From an uncultured Oscillibacter sp. (GTDB lineage: Bacteria; Bacillota; Clostridia; Oscillospirales; Oscillospiraceae): 14,520 nucleotides of DNA. The notes below the pieces were generated by a model. It did no database searches. It saw only the letters and a program-made list of their open reading frames with translations, and was not told the origin of the DNA. The stretch spans positions 1-14,520 of the forward strand of contig NZ_CAJULS010000054.1 of NCBI RefSeq assembly GCF_910587525.1. Reading direction: 5' to 3'. The translations under genes and the position numbers were made by a program. Below are positions 14,280 through 14,520 of this stretch, piece by piece (position 1 is the first letter of the stretch; every line of letters starts with the position of its first letter).

Positions 14280-14320
14280 TGGTGTAAAAGATATAAGCAA
14301 CTTTTACGCCAAACAGGCAA
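14280..14320 (-). promoter_or_regulatory. Candidate promoter with overlapping operator for the BKACE gene
   Basis: On the minus strand TTGCCT (plus 14315-14320) and TTATAT (plus 14291-14296) are spaced 18 bp, a plausible -35/-10 pair, about 55 nt from the ATG. An 11-bp inverted repeat with one mismatch, TGGTGTAAAAG (14280-14290) and CTTTTACGCCA (14301-14311), brackets the -10 box. That is the arrangement of a repressor site; the regulator is not in the window. Confidence 0.5.
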
Positions 14321-14520
14321 ATACGCGGTGATATAAAAAGGAACTGCCGCTATTGCAGTGCCTCAGGACCGGCGGTGATCGCGAGCGCTTCAAACGGGCT
14401 CATTCTCTGTGCGGCGGATTTGAGAACTCTCCAGGGAGCTCTATCTTTCCGTTGTTCCTAGAGCAATTTCCCAAAATACTGAGAAAAGTTCAGCGGTCCG
14501 GGAAAGGCATAGCTGCGTTG
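14321..14520. other. End of window, no gene supported
   Basis: About 200 bases upstream of the BKACE promoter. Both strands have frequent stops; the only notable frame is a 17-codon minus-strand ORF (14350-14403) without an SD. I see no RNA gene or repeat here. It may be the upstream or downstream flank of a gene lying outside the window. Confidence 0.5.

Noticed and set aside
14350..14403. 17-codon minus-strand ORF near the window end
   Set aside because: No SD, no similarity, and the frame is closed by a stop a short way upstream.
1..14520. CRISPR array, insertion sequence, prophage or tRNA
   Set aside because: No spaced direct repeats, transposase or integrase motifs, terminal inverted repeats or cloverleaf sequences were seen on either strand.

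Overview
The window looks like a chromosomal catabolic region of a fairly GC-rich, gut-type Firmicute, most like the Oscillospiraceae (inference from strong AGGAGG-type ribosome binding sites, G/C-rich third codon positions, the gene families present and the short AT-rich intergenic regions). No rRNA, tRNA, CRISPR array, transposase or integrase was seen.

Left block, plus strand (1-7344): a D-galacturonate/hexuronate operon. It runs from the tail of a 2-keto-3-deoxygluconate (KDG) kinase, through a second KDG-kinase-like PfkB gene carrying a one-base frameshift, a uxaC (uronate isomerase) gene frameshifted at a run of 11 C, an MFS transporter, uxaB (tagaturonate reductase) and uxaA (altronate dehydratase), to a HIT-family protein. 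The operon ends at a 14-bp stem. Together the enzymes convert galacturonate to tagaturonate, altronate, KDG and 2-keto-3-deoxy-6-phosphogluconate (KDPG). The KDPG aldolase is not in the window and may lie to the left. The uxaC start is unusual: its Shine-Dalgarno (SD) lies 42 nt upstream, and a perfect 8-bp hairpin fills the gap so that folding would restore normal spacing.

Middle block, minus strand (7575-11875): an operon transcribed right to left: a small cupin, a DUF6282 amidohydrolase-like enzyme, and a complete TRAP transporter (dctP lipoprotein, dctQ, dctM). This reads as import plus processing of an unidentified small organic acid. An extended -10 promoter candidate and several dyads lie upstream of the cupin gene.

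Right block (11891-14520): an AT-rich divergent control region, then a plus-strand AEC-family permease preceded by a structured leader with a possible 27-codon ORF. A strong bidirectional terminator separates the permease from a convergent minus-strand BKACE (DUF849) beta-keto acid cleavage enzyme. The BKACE promoter candidate has an 11-bp dyad centred on its -10 box. The last 200 bases hold no gene I can support.

The points most worth checking are the hairpin-bridged uxaC start, the two frameshifts in C-rich runs of one pathway, the TRAP/DUF6282/cupin module of unknown substrate, and the leader of the AEC gene.
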